In this document: positions 9,801-18,208 of the stretch, piece by piece
Layout: every line of letters starts with the position of its first letter
Position numbering within the stretch: the first letter of the stretch is position 1
Source of the DNA: Janibacter melonis
GTDB taxonomy: Bacteria; Actinomycetota; Actinomycetes; Actinomycetales; Dermatophilaceae
DNA length: 64,000 bases
Direction: 5' to 3'
Assembly: GCF_020567375.1 (NCBI RefSeq)
Contig: NZ_JAJBZM010000002.1
Coordinates: 329,026 to 393,025 of the forward strand
Notes under the pieces: generated by a model
Databases searched by the model: none
Seen by the model: only the letters and a program-made list of their open reading frames with translations
Told to the model about the DNA's origin: nothing
Program-made: the position numbers and the translations under genes

Positions 9801-10162
9801 GCGTCGTCACGGTCGATCGGGCTCCAGTCGCTCGCGCCCGGCGCGCGGTAGAGCACCTGCTTCTGCCGCGAGGGCGAGTTGACGAGCTGCTCGCTCGCCG
9901 CCCCCTTCGGGCACAGCCGGCCACGGCTGATCGGCGAGTCCTTGTCGCCCTCGATCTGGACGACCTTCTCGTCCTTGACGAAGACGCGCTGACCGCAGCC
10001 GACGGCGCAGTAGGGGCACACGCTCTGCACGACGCGGTCGGCCGTCGACGTGCGCGGCTCGATCTCGCGGGTGCGCTTGCTCTGCACCGACTTCCCTCGG
10101 CCCAGGTAGTCGCCGGTCCGTAGCTGTCGTACGACCGGCCAGTCGAGCGGGGTGATGGCCAT
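6836..10162 (-). CDS. fdhA: selenocysteine-containing formate dehydrogenase catalytic subunit
   Basis: A 1108-residue molybdo/tungsto-bis-pterin enzyme oxidising formate to CO2. Cys49, 52, 56 and 84 (CPYCAVGC...CPKG) bind a [4Fe-4S] cluster. Codon 188 is TGA (9599-9601), in the context ARV-U-H, exactly where FdnG of E. coli has selenocysteine. Without read-through it appears as two broken ORFs. Downstream homology continues in frame (GSNMAECHPVG, then the molybdopterin dinucleotide domain). The start is ATG 10160-10162 after GGAGG. No twin-arginine signal is visible, unlike FdnG. An acidic insert of about 60 residues follows residue about 325. It is the first gene of the fdhA-Fe-S-nrfD-transporter operon. 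Symbol by analogy. Confidence 0.93.
9569..9587 (-). promoter_or_regulatory. bacterial SECIS-like hairpin
   Basis: On the coding strand GGUUCCCAGUCUGGGAUCC begins 11 nt after the UGA. CCC/GGG pairs close an AGUCU loop, and an unpaired U in the lower stem separates it from GG/CC pairs. This mirrors the SelB-binding apex of E. coli fdhF (loop AGGUCU plus a bulged U). It should recruit SelB with Sec-tRNA. Confidence 0.75.
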
Positions 10163-10241
10163 GGGAGCCTCCGTCGGGCGTCGGTGCTGGTGCTCCACGT
10201 CACTCTCGCACACGGCGCTCGCACCGTCGCTGGCGGCAGGG

Positions 10242-10268
10242 CCCCCCTTCGGGTGTGTCGAAGGGGGG
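10242..10268. repeat. hairpin in the fdhA-paoA divergent region
   Basis: CCCCCCTTCG and CGAAGGGGGG pair perfectly around GGTGTGT. It lies in the 220-nt region between the divergent formate dehydrogenase and aldehyde-oxidase-type operons. It is therefore not between gene ends and may be a transcript-leader structure or one of the window's many inverted 9-mer pairs. Confidence 0.55.
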
Positions 10269-10382
10269 CGACCTCGGCGCCCGGACAAGGGGGGCGTCGG
10301 GCCCCCCACCTAGGCCGATGTCGGTGGCATGGTGGGACGGCCGCGTCCGCGGCGTGCCGGACCCCCCAGGAGAGGACGCCCC

Positions 10383-11024
10383 GTGACGGATCGGAGCACC
10401 ACGATGACCGTGACCCTGACGGTCGACGGCCGCAGCCACGAGATCGAGGTCGAGCCGCGCACGACGCTGCTCGACACCCTGCGCGAGCGGCTCGGGGTGA
10501 CGAGCGCGAAGAAGGGCTGCGACCACGGCCAGTGCGGCTCGTGCACGGTGCTCCTCGACGGCCGCCGGCACCTCACCTGCCTCACCCTCGCCGTGCAGCA
10601 GGACGACGCCGAGATCACGACCGCCGCCGGGCTCGCGGGCGTCGACGCGACGGCGCACGGCGACCCCTCGCTCACCGCGCTCGACGAGGCCGAGCTGCAC
10701 CCGGTGCAGCAGGCCTTCGTCGACCGCGACGCCCTGCAGTGCGGCTACTGCACGCCCGGTCAGGTCTGCAGCGCCGTCGGGGTGCTCGACGAGATCGCGC
10801 AGGGCCATGCCAGCCACGTCACCGACGACCTCGAGGAGGGGCTGGACGGCGGGGCACCTCTGACGCGCGACGAGATCCGCGAGCGGATGAGCGGCAACCT
10901 GTGCCGCTGCGGGGCCTACCCGAACATCGTCGACGCGATCTGCCAGGCCGCGGGCGACCCGCCGCCGGACCGGGTGGCCGAGGCCGAGATCGTCTCCGGC
11001 GCGGGCGACGGGGGCGCGCGATGA
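10383..11024 (+). CDS. PaoA/YagT-type (2Fe-2S) subunit of molybdenum hydroxylase
   Basis: This 213-residue electron-transfer subunit belongs to the xanthine dehydrogenase/aldehyde oxidase family. A plant-type ferredoxin half carries CDHGQCGSC (Cys46, 51, 54) and LTC. The C-terminal helical half carries QCGYC and LCRCGAYPNI for the second 2Fe-2S cluster. The start is GTG 10383 with AGGAGAGG upstream. Unlike E. coli PaoA there is no obvious Tat signal, so a cytoplasmic enzyme is likely. Its stop overlaps the next start (ATGA), forming a tight operon with the FAD, Mo and MocA-like genes. Confidence 0.88.
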   Translation: MTDRSTTMTVTLTVDGRSHEIEVEPRTTLLDTLRERLGVTSAKKGCDHGQCGSCTVLLDGRRHLTCLTLAVQQDDAEITTAAGLAGVDATAHGDPSLTALDEAELHPVQQAFVDRDALQCGYCTPGQVCSAVGVLDEIAQGHASHVTDDLEEGLDGGAPLTRDEIRERMSGNLCRCGAYPNIVDAICQAAGDPPPDRVAEAEIVSGAGDGGAR

Positions 11025-12028
11025 ACCCCTTCGCCTACGAGCGGGCCACCGACCCGGCCGACGCCGTCGCACGCCACGGCGGCGACCCCGACGTCGCGTA
11101 CGTCGACGGCGGCAGCAACCTGCTCGACCACCTCAAGCTCGGGATCCGCACGCCGTCGCGTCTCGTCGACGTCGGGCACCTCGGGCTCGACGAGATCACG
11201 CCGACGCAGGACGGCGGGCTGCGCATCGGCACCAACGTGCGCAACAGCGACCTCGCCGCCCACCCCGCGATCCGCCGCGACCACCCCCTCGTCGCGCGGG
11301 CCCTGCTCGCCGGTGCCTCGGGCCAGCTGCGTCACCAGGCGAGCACCGGCGGCAACCTGCTCCAGCGCACGCGGTGCGTGTACTTCCAGGACCTCACGAC
11401 GCCGTGCAACAAGCGCGAGCCGGGCACCGGGTGCTCGGCCGACCACGACGAGGCGCGCACGCGGGAGAACGCCCTCCTCGGCACGAGCGAGCACTGCGTC
11501 GCGGTGCACCCCGGCGACCTCGCGGTCGCGCTGCGCGCGCTCGACGCCGTCGTCGTCGTGCGCGGCTCGGGCGGCGAGCGCCGGGTCCCGATCGGCGAGC
11601 TGCACCGGCTGCCCGGCGACCGGCCGGATCTCGACACGACCCTCGAGCACGGCGAGCTCATCACCGCCGTCGAGCTCGCACCCCCGACGTCTGGCGCCGT
11701 CGCGACGTACGTCAAGGTGCGCGACCGGGCGTCGTACGCCTTCGCGCTCGTCTCCGTCGCCGCCGAGCTCGTCACCGACGGCGAGACGATCTCGCACCTG
11801 CGGCTCGCGTGGGGCGGCGTCGCCCACGCCCCGTGGCGCCCGACCGGCGTCGAGACCGCTCTCGTCGGCGGGCCCGTCGACACCGAGGCAGTCCTCGCCG
11901 CGTGCGAGGAGGAGCTGGGCCAGGCCCGCACCTGGCCGGGCAACGCCTTCAAGGTCCCCCTCCTCGCCCGCACCACCGCCCACGCGATCGAGCAGCTCGC
12001 GACCCGTCCGGCAGGAGCCGCAGCATGA
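11021..12028 (+). CDS. PaoB/YagS-type FAD and [4Fe-4S] subunit
   Basis: 335 residues. The FAD-binding PCMH-type domain shows YVDGGSNLLDHLKLGI and ASTGGNLLQRTRC. Unlike ordinary xanthine dehydrogenase FAD subunits it has Cys119, Cys129, Cys138 and Cys159 in the pattern RCVYF...PCNKREPGTGC...SEHC. That is the extra [4Fe-4S] site described for E. coli PaoB. This places the complex in the PaoABC aldehyde-oxidoreductase branch rather than xanthine dehydrogenase. ATG 11021 overlaps the preceding stop. Confidence 0.87.
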   Translation: MNPFAYERATDPADAVARHGGDPDVAYVDGGSNLLDHLKLGIRTPSRLVDVGHLGLDEITPTQDGGLRIGTNVRNSDLAAHPAIRRDHPLVARALLAGASGQLRHQASTGGNLLQRTRCVYFQDLTTPCNKREPGTGCSADHDEARTRENALLGTSEHCVAVHPGDLAVALRALDAVVVVRGSGGERRVPIGELHRLPGDRPDLDTTLEHGELITAVELAPPTSGAVATYVKVRDRASYAFALVSVAAELVTDGETISHLRLAWGGVAHAPWRPTGVETALVGGPVDTEAVLAACEEELGQARTWPGNAFKVPLLARTTAHAIEQLATRPAGAAA

Positions 12029-14133
12029 GCACCGACGACTCCGGCGAGCGCCTCGCCCCGCTCACGCCCTCGGAGATGGGCAGCGACGTCGCCCGCGACG
12101 ACGCCCGTCTCAAGGTCACCGGCACCGCGCCCTACGCCGTCGAGCACCCGGTCGAGGACCCCCTCTACGCGGTGCTCGTCGGGGCCCCCTTCGCCCTGGG
12201 GTCGGTGACCGTCGACGCCTCCGAGGCGCTCGCCGCGCCCGGCGTGCACTCGGTCGTCGACCACACCAACGCCCCCCGGCTCGAGGGCGTCGACGACCTC
12301 GAGATGGACCTGCTCCAGTCCGGGCGGGTCGACTACCACGGCCAGGTCGTCGCGATCGTGCTCGGGGAGTCGCTCGCCGCGGCCCGGCACGGGGCGCACC
12401 TCGTGCGCGTCGACGGGGCGCAGCGCGAGGCGGCGACCCGCTTCGAGATCGGGCAGGCCCGGCGCAAGCCGGACGAGGTCAACGCCGGCTTCCCCACCGA
12501 CTCCGAGACCGGTGACGTCGACGCGGCAGTCGCGCAGGCCGCGACGACCGTGCAGCAGACCTACGTCACCCCGCTCGAGCACAACAACCCCATGGAGCCG
12601 CACGCGGCGACCGCCACGTGGCGCGAAGGGGGTGACGGTCCCGTCCTCGAGATGACCGTCTCGACCCAGTCGGCGCCGGGTGTCGTCTCGACCCTCGCCC
12701 CCCTCCTCGGGCTCGAGCCCGAGCAGGTGCGCGTGCGGGCGCCGCACGTCGGCGGCGGCTTCGGCAGCAAGGGGCTGCCCCACCCGCCGGACCTCGCGGC
12801 CGCCATGGCGGCGCGCACCGTGCCCGGTCGACCGGTGCGACTGGCCGTCACCCGGCAGCAGATGTTCGCGCTCACCGGGTACCGCTCGATCACCGCCTCG
12901 CAGGTGCGGCTCGCGGCCCAGGAGGACGGCACCCTCACGGGGATCGAGCACGCCTCCTTCACCCCGTCGAGCCGGGTGAAGGAGTACGCCGAGCAGACCT
13001 CGGTCTCGACGCGCTCGCTGTACGCGGCGCCCAACCGGCGCACGAGCCACCGGCTCCAGGACCTCGACGTCGCGATCCCGTCGTGGATGCGGGCGCCGGG
13101 CGTCTTCCCGGGGGTCTTCGCCCACGAGGTCGCGATGGACGAGCTGGCCGTCGACCTCGGCGTGGACCCCGTCGAGCTGCGCCGTCGCAACGACACGGAC
13201 GTCGACCCGGACTCTGGCGACCCCTTCAGCGAGCGGCGCCTGCTCGAGTGCTTCGACCGCGGGGCCGAGCTCTTCGGGTGGAGCGGTCCGCAGGAGCCGC
13301 GCTCGCGGGTCGAGGGCGACTGGCTCCTCGGCAGCGGCGTCGCGACCGCGACCTACCCGGGTGAGTCCATGCCCGGCAACCAGGCCTGCGTCACCGTCCT
13401 CGACGACGGGCGCTACGAGGTCTCCATCGCCGCCACCGACATCGGGACCGGCGCGTGGACGGTCCTGCGGCTCGTCGCGGCAGACGCCCTCGGCGTGCCG
13501 CGCGACCAGGTCGAGATGCGCATCGGCGACAGCTCGCTGCCCCCCGCCTCGGTCGCCGGTGGGTCGGCGGGCACCTCGTCGTGGGGCACGGCGATCACGG
13601 GTGCTGCCCGCGCGCTGCACGACAAGTTCGGTGACGACCCCGCCCCGGGATCGTCGGTGACCACGCCCGCCCCGGACGACCCGGGCGAGGAGGGGTACGT
13701 CACCCAGTCGTACGGGGCGGTCTTCGCCGAGGTCGGCGTGCACCGGTGGACCGGCGAGGTGCGTGCCCGCCGGCTGCTCGGGGTCTACTCCGCCGGGCGT
13801 GTGCTCAACCCGCGCGGTGCCCGCTCCCAGCTCGTCGGCGGGATGGTCATGGGGCTCGGCGCGGCGCTGCACGAGGAGTCGGTGCGCGACCCCCGCTTCG
13901 GGCACGTCGTCACCCAGGACCTCGCGAGCTATCACGTGCCCGCGCACGCCGACGTGCTCGACGTCGAGGCGCACTGGTTGCAAGGCCGCGACGACGTGAT
14001 GAACCCGATGGGCTCGCGCGGCATCGGCGAGATCGGCATCACGGGAGTGGCCCCTGCGGTCGTCAACGCGGCCTACGCGGCGACGGGGGTGCGGGTGCGC
14101 GAGCTGCCGCTCACCCCGGACCACTTCCTGTGA
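12025..14133 (+). CDS. PaoC/YagR-type molybdenum cofactor-binding catalytic subunit
   Basis: A 702-residue Mo-MCD-binding subunit that hydroxylates aldehydes or similar substrates. Landmarks are TPLEHNNPMEPHAATA, the Gly-rich HVGGGFGSKG, WMRAPG and the C-terminal SRGIGEIGITG, with the active-site Glu of the GEIG motif. The length is close to PaoC (about 730). It starts at ATG 12025, overlapping the FAD gene stop. Substrate cannot be read from sequence; aromatic or aliphatic aldehydes are the family precedent. Confidence 0.88.
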   Translation: MSTDDSGERLAPLTPSEMGSDVARDDARLKVTGTAPYAVEHPVEDPLYAVLVGAPFALGSVTVDASEALAAPGVHSVVDHTNAPRLEGVDDLEMDLLQSGRVDYHGQVVAIVLGESLAAARHGAHLVRVDGAQREAATRFEIGQARRKPDEVNAGFPTDSETGDVDAAVAQAATTVQQTYVTPLEHNNPMEPHAATATWREGGDGPVLEMTVSTQSAPGVVSTLAPLLGLEPEQVRVRAPHVGGGFGSKGLPHPPDLAAAMAARTVPGRPVRLAVTRQQMFALTGYRSITASQVRLAAQEDGTLTGIEHASFTPSSRVKEYAEQTSVSTRSLYAAPNRRTSHRLQDLDVAIPSWMRAPGVFPGVFAHEVAMDELAVDLGVDPVELRRRNDTDVDPDSGDPFSERRLLECFDRGAELFGWSGPQEPRSRVEGDWLLGSGVATATYPGESMPGNQACVTVLDDGRYEVSIAATDIGTGAWTVLRLVAADALGVPRDQVEMRIGDSSLPPASVAGGSAGTSSWGTAITGAARALHDKFGDDPAPGSSVTTPAPDDPGEEGYVTQSYGAVFAEVGVHRWTGEVRARRLLGVYSAGRVLNPRGARSQLVGGMVMGLGAALHEESVRDPRFGHVVTQDLASYHVPAHADVLDVEAHWLQGRDDVMNPMGSRGIGEIGITGVAPAVVNAAYAATGVRVRELPLTPDHFL

Positions 14134-14738
14134 CGGACGGCGCGGCCAGGGCCAGCGTCGTCGGGCTCGTCCTCGCCGCCGGCTCGGGTCGGCGGATGGG
14201 CGGGCCGAAGGCGCTCGCCCGCACGCCGTCCGGCGAGCTGCTGCTCGACCGGGCCGTGCGCACCGTGCGGGCGGGCGGGTGCGCCCAGGTCGTCGTCGCC
14301 CTCGGCGCCGGTGCCGACGAGGCACGCGCCCAGGCGCAGACGCTGGCCGAGCCCGGGACCACCGTCGTCGACGTGCCCGACCACGGCACCGGGATGGCGG
14401 CCTCGCTGCGCTCCGGCCTGGGCGCCGCCGAGGGGCTCGACCCGGACGCCGTGCTCATCACCCTCGTCGACCTGCCCGACGTGACACCCGACGTCGTCAC
14501 CCGCGTCGTCGGCGAGGGCCCCCACGACGACGCGCTCCGACGGGCCACCTACGACGGCCGACCGGGTCACCCGGTCCTCCTCGGGAGGGTGCACGTCACC
14601 CCCTTCGTCGAGAGCCTCTCGGGCGACGAAGGGGGACGCCGCTACCTCGTCGGGGCGGGCTGCGAGGGCGTGCCGTGCGCGGATCTCGCGACCGGGCAGG
14701 ACGTCGACACCCCCGAGGAGCTCGGCCGGGTGCCGTGA
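14130..14738 (+). CDS. MocA-like molybdenum cofactor nucleotidyltransferase
   Basis: A 202-residue NTP-transferase with the LAAGSGRRMGGPKAL nucleotide-binding loop near the N terminus and a DLPD acceptor-side motif. MocA attaches CMP to molybdopterin, giving the MCD cofactor used by PaoABC-type enzymes. The GTG start overlaps the stop of the Mo subunit, so co-production with its client enzyme is likely. A MobA-type GTP-specific role, which would serve formate dehydrogenase, is less likely given the operon. No XdhC/PaoD sulfuration chaperone is adjacent. Confidence 0.8.
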   Translation: MTDGAARASVVGLVLAAGSGRRMGGPKALARTPSGELLLDRAVRTVRAGGCAQVVVALGAGADEARAQAQTLAEPGTTVVDVPDHGTGMAASLRSGLGAAEGLDPDAVLITLVDLPDVTPDVVTRVVGEGPHDDALRRATYDGRPGHPVLLGRVHVTPFVESLSGDEGGRRYLVGAGCEGVPCADLATGQDVDTPEELGRVP

Positions 14739-14836
14739 GTCACGACGAGCACGGACGTCGTCATCTCGGTGTCGGTGGGGGCTCGTAAGGTCGGCGGACA
14801 GCCCGACGACGGGGGCTCGAAGGACGGGGAGGTCGC

Positions 14837-15217
14837 GTGGATGGGGCGCAGCTGCAGGAGATCGCGCGTGCCCGGGCCGACGAGCTGCCGGGGAGCGAGC
14901 TGGGTCACCCCTTCGGCGCGGAGTGGGACGTGTGGAAGGTGCGCGGCAAGGTCTTCATGCTCCAGACCGCCGTCACGGGCGACCCGATCCTCACGGTCAA
15001 GGCGCACCCGGCCGACGCGCAGAGCCTGCGGGAGGCCCACGAGTGCATCACCGCCGGCTACCACATGAACAAGCGGCACTGGATCACCCTTCGCCCCGGC
15101 GACCTCGACGCCCAGCTCGTCGAGGACGTCGTCACCGAGTCCTACCTCCTCGTCGTCGAGGGGCTGCCGAGGCGGCTGCGGCCCGTCGACCCGGCCACCT
15201 TCGGCCCCACCCGCTGA
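14837..15217 (+). CDS. MmcQ/YjbR family protein
   Basis: A 126-residue single-domain protein of the MmcQ/YjbR fold (a DNA-binding-like fold, function unsettled). Typical signatures are FGAEWDVWKVRGKVFML, LTVKAHP, and the C-terminal YHMNKRHWITL followed by VTESYLLVVEGLPRRLR. The GTG start has GGGGAGG about 6 nt upstream. It is a stand-alone gene about 100 nt after the molybdenum operon. Confidence 0.85.
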   Translation: MDGAQLQEIARARADELPGSELGHPFGAEWDVWKVRGKVFMLQTAVTGDPILTVKAHPADAQSLREAHECITAGYHMNKRHWITLRPGDLDAQLVEDVVTESYLLVVEGLPRRLRPVDPATFGPTR

Positions 15218-15306
15218 GGACGCGTTCCGCCAGGCGGTGCGAGGTCGGCGAGGGGAGCGGCGCGCGCCCTACGGTGCTGGCACCCGCGCCGACACCGAGG
15301 TGAGCC

Positions 15307-15861
15307 ATGTCCGTCCCCGCACCCCACCAGCCCGTCATCCGGGTCGCCCGCCGACGCGCGAAGCCCGGGTGCGCCGCTGCGTACGAGGCCCTCGTCGGCG
15401 GCATGCTCGGCGACGTCCGTCAGGTGCCGGGCTTCATCGGCGCCGAGGTCATCCCGCCGTCCACGGAGGGCGGGGAGCACCAGACCATCCTGCGCTTCGA
15501 GGACGAGGAGGGGCTGGCGGCCTGGGACGCGTCGCCGGTGCGCCACGAGTGGCACGCCCGCCTCGCTGCGGTCGCCGAGGGCGACCCGGACTACCAGGTG
15601 CTCACCGGGCTCGAGGCGTGGTTCGCCCGGCCCGAGGTGCCCGGCCACAAGCCGCCGCTGCGCTGGAAGATGGCGGTCGTCACGTGGTGCGGCATCTTCC
15701 CCACCGTCGCCCTGCTCCAGCTCGTCCTCAACCCCCTCATCGCCGCCCTCCCCTTCGTCCCGCGGGTCGCGATCTTCACGGTCTTCGTCGTCGCGATCGT
15801 CACCTACGTCGTCATGCCCCAGCTCGTGCGTCTCTTCCGCCCCTGGCTCGTGCGCCGCTGA
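15307..15861 (+). CDS. antibiotic biosynthesis monooxygenase-like domain with membrane tail
   Basis: A 184-residue protein. Residues about 8-105 match the dimeric alpha/beta ABM fold (VIRVARRRAKPGCAAAYEAL, VPGFIGAEV, ILRFEDEEGLAAWDAS). The remainder contains two hydrophobic helices (VVTWCGIFPTVALLQLVL and VAIFTVFVVAIVTYVV) and a basic tail. Such ABM-plus-membrane proteins are common in actinobacteria without known substrate. The domain would sit on the membrane surface. The start is ATG 15307 after GAGGTGA. Confidence 0.8.
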   Translation: MSVPAPHQPVIRVARRRAKPGCAAAYEALVGGMLGDVRQVPGFIGAEVIPPSTEGGEHQTILRFEDEEGLAAWDASPVRHEWHARLAAVAEGDPDYQVLTGLEAWFARPEVPGHKPPLRWKMAVVTWCGIFPTVALLQLVLNPLIAALPFVPRVAIFTVFVVAIVTYVVMPQLVRLFRPWLVRR

Positions 15862-15888
15862 GGCCGGTCACGGACGTAGCGTGACGGC

Positions 15889-16896
15889 ATGGAGTACAGG
15901 TACCTCGGCAACAGCGGGCTGAAGATCAGCGAGATCACCTACGGCAACTGGTTGACCCACGGGTCCCAGGTCGAGAACGAGCAGGCGCACGCATGCGTGC
16001 GGACCGCGCTCGAGCAGGGGATCTCCACCTTCGACACCGCAGACGTCTACGCGAACACCAAGGCCGAGTCGGTCCTCGGCGAGGCCCTCAAGGGCGAGCG
16101 CCGCGAGAGCCTCGAGATCTTCACGAAGGTCTACTGGCCCACCGGCCCCGGCGGCAAGAACGACACCGGGCTGTCCCGCAAGCACATCATGGAGTCCATC
16201 AACGGCTCCCTGCAGCGGCTGCAGACCGACTACGTCGACCTCTACCAGGCCCACCGCTACGACACGGAGACCCCGCTCGAGGAGACGATGCAGGCCTTCG
16301 CCGACGTCGTGCGCCAGGGCAAGGCGCTCTACATCGGTGTCAGCGAGTGGACCGCCGACCAGATCCGCGAGGGCCACCGCCTGGCTCGCGAGCTCGGCAT
16401 CCAGCTCATCTCGAGCCAGCCGCAGTACTCGATGCTGTGGCGGGTCATCGAGCCCGAGGTCGTCCCGACCTGCGAGGAGCTCGGCATCAGCCAGATCGTG
16501 TGGAGCCCGATGGCCCAGGGCGTGCTGTCCGGCAAGTACCAGCCGGGCGCGCAGCCGCCCGAGGGCAGCCGCGCCGCCCACGAGGAGGCCGGCGCGAGCA
16601 TGCGCGACTTCCTCAAGGACGACATCCTCAGCGCCGTCCAGGGTCTGAAGCCCGTCGCCGACGAGGCCGGGCTGAGCATGGCCCAGCTCGCGATCGCGTG
16701 GGTCCTGCAGAACGACAACGTCGCCGCGGCTCTCGTCGGGGCCTCACGCCCGGAGCAGGTCGTCGACAACGTCAAGGCCGCCGGCGTGCGTCTCGACGAC
16801 TCCGTCATGACGAAGATCGACGAGGCCCTCGGCTCGGTCGTGCAGCGCGACGCGGGCCAGACCGCCGCGCGCTCGCCGAAGTCGCGCGTCGCCTGA
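15889..16896 (+). CDS. aldo/keto reductase (voltage-gated K+ channel beta subunit-like)
   Basis: A 335-residue NADPH-dependent oxidoreductase of the AKR superfamily. The catalytic tetrad is visible: Asp and Tyr in FDTADVYANTKAESVLGEAL, Lys in EIFTKVYW and His in DLYQAHRYD. SQPQYSMLWR and the C-terminal GASRPEQVVDN cofactor motif resemble the K+ channel beta/YajO group. The ATG lies 6 nt after TAGCGT, a leaderless layout. The gene ends in a strong terminator shared with the convergent downstream gene. Confidence 0.9.
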   Translation: MEYRYLGNSGLKISEITYGNWLTHGSQVENEQAHACVRTALEQGISTFDTADVYANTKAESVLGEALKGERRESLEIFTKVYWPTGPGGKNDTGLSRKHIMESINGSLQRLQTDYVDLYQAHRYDTETPLEETMQAFADVVRQGKALYIGVSEWTADQIREGHRLARELGIQLISSQPQYSMLWRVIEPEVVPTCEELGISQIVWSPMAQGVLSGKYQPGAQPPEGSRAAHEEAGASMRDFLKDDILSAVQGLKPVADEAGLSMAQLAIAWVLQNDNVAAALVGASRPEQVVDNVKAAGVRLDDSVMTKIDEALGSVVQRDAGQTAARSPKSRVA

Positions 16897-16908
16897 GCAC
16901 CACGCGCA

Positions 16909-16949
16909 CGAAGGGGGCGGGGCCGGGTCATCCGGCCCCGCCCCCTTCG
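16909..16949. terminator. bidirectional terminator
   Basis: CGAAGGGGGCGGGGCCGG pairs perfectly (18 bp) with its complement around GTCAT. It lies exactly between the convergent aldo/keto reductase and class V aminotransferase genes, 12 nt and 7 nt from their stops. Confidence 0.85.
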
Positions 16950-16956
16950 CGTCTGC

Positions 16957-18168
16957 TCACACGAGCTCGCGCAGGCCCTCGAGCAGGCGGTCGACGTCGG
17001 AGTCGTCGGTGTACGGGGCGAGCCCGATGCGCACGCCCCCGGTCTCGCCCAGGCCGAGAGCCCGGCTGAGCTCGATCGCGTAGAAGTGGCCCGCCGGTGC
17101 GGCGACGCCGCGCTGCGCGAGGTGGGCGCGCACGTCCTGGGGGTCGCGCCCCTCGAAGGTCACGAGGAGCGTCGGCGTGCGGTCCGGCGCGCCGGAGCGA
17201 AGGGAGACACCCGGCAGCTCGCGCAGCGCCGGCTCGAGACGGGCCAGCAGCGCGCTCTCGTGCTCGTGGAGCGCAGCGAAGCTGCGCTGCAGCCGTGCGC
17301 GGCGCGGCTCCTCGGTGTCGTCGCCGGGGGCGAGATCGGCGAGGAAGTCGATCGCGGCGGTGACGCCCGCCATGAGCTCGTAGGGCAGGGTCCCGAGCTC
17401 GAAGCGCTCGGGGACCGCGTCGCTCGACGGGAGCAGCTTGTCCATGTGGAGGGTCTCCAGGAGCGCGGGGTCGGCGCTCACGGTGCCGCTGTGGGGGCCG
17501 AGGAACTTGTAGGGCGAGCAGGCCCAGAAGTCGGCGCCCACGCCGGTGCGGTCGGGCAGGCGGTGCGCGCTCGAGTGCACCCCGTCGACCCAGAGCAGCG
17601 CCCCGACGCCGTGGGCCAGCACCGAGACCTCGGCGACGGGCGGGATGGTCCCGACGAGGTTGGACGCGGCCGTCATGGCGACGAGCCGCGTGCGCTGCGT
17701 GACGACGGCCTCGAAGTGCTCGAGGCGCTGGTCGCCCGTCGCCGGGTCGAGCTCGGCCCAGCGCACGGTGGCGCCCGCCCGCTCGGCCGCCTGGACCCAC
17801 GGGCGGATGTTCGAGTCGTGGTCGAGGCGGCTGACGACGACCTCGTCGCCGGGGCCCCACGTGCTCGCGAGCGCCCGCGAGAGGTCGTAGGTGATGGCGG
17901 TCGCGCTGCGCCCGAAGATCACGCCGCGCGGGTCGGTGCCCACGAGGTCGCCGATGGCGGCCCGGCAGCCCGCGACGACCCCTTCGGCCCGTCGCTCGGA
18001 GGAGGTCACCGCGCCCCGGTTCGAGATCGAGGAGACGAGCGTCGCGGCGATCGCGTCCGCGACGACGTCGGGCGTCTGGGTGCCGCCGGGCCCGTCGAAG
18101 TGGGCCAGGCCCTGCACGAGCGAGGGGAAGTGGGAGCGGATGCGCTGCACGTCGTAGGCGGTCGTCAT
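16957..18168 (-). CDS. cysteine desulfurase-like class V aminotransferase
   Basis: A 403-residue PLP enzyme of the cysteine-desulfurase-like branch. HFDGPGGTQTP near the N terminus, DHDSNIRPW, VDGVHSSAH and the Schiff-base Lys in CSPYKFLGPHSG are visible. This branch lacks the mobile catalytic Cys loop of IscS/SufS, so true cysteine desulfurase activity is uncertain. I start at ATG 18166-18168 and not at the longer upstream frame, which overlaps the divergent aminotransferase gene. It is transcribed divergently from the class IV gene at 18209, with 40 nt between them. Confidence 0.85.
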   Translation of the reverse strand: MTTAYDVQRIRSHFPSLVQGLAHFDGPGGTQTPDVVADAIAATLVSSISNRGAVTSSERRAEGVVAGCRAAIGDLVGTDPRGVIFGRSATAITYDLSRALASTWGPGDEVVVSRLDHDSNIRPWVQAAERAGATVRWAELDPATGDQRLEHFEAVVTQRTRLVAMTAASNLVGTIPPVAEVSVLAHGVGALLWVDGVHSSAHRLPDRTGVGADFWACSPYKFLGPHSGTVSADPALLETLHMDKLLPSSDAVPERFELGTLPYELMAGVTAAIDFLADLAPGDDTEEPRRARLQRSFAALHEHESALLARLEPALRELPGVSLRSGAPDRTPTLLVTFEGRDPQDVRAHLAQRGVAAPAGHFYAIELSRALGLGETGGVRIGLAPYTDDSDVDRLLEGLRELV

Positions 18169-18208
18169 GGGGCACATCGTGCCCCCTGCGCCGCGTAGCG
18201 TGAGCGGC

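Noticed and set aside
18167..18208. Longer N terminus for the class IV aminotransferase starting at GTG 18167
   Set aside because: It would cover the TAGCGT -10 box and overlap the start of the divergent class V gene; ATG 18209 begins at the conserved domain.
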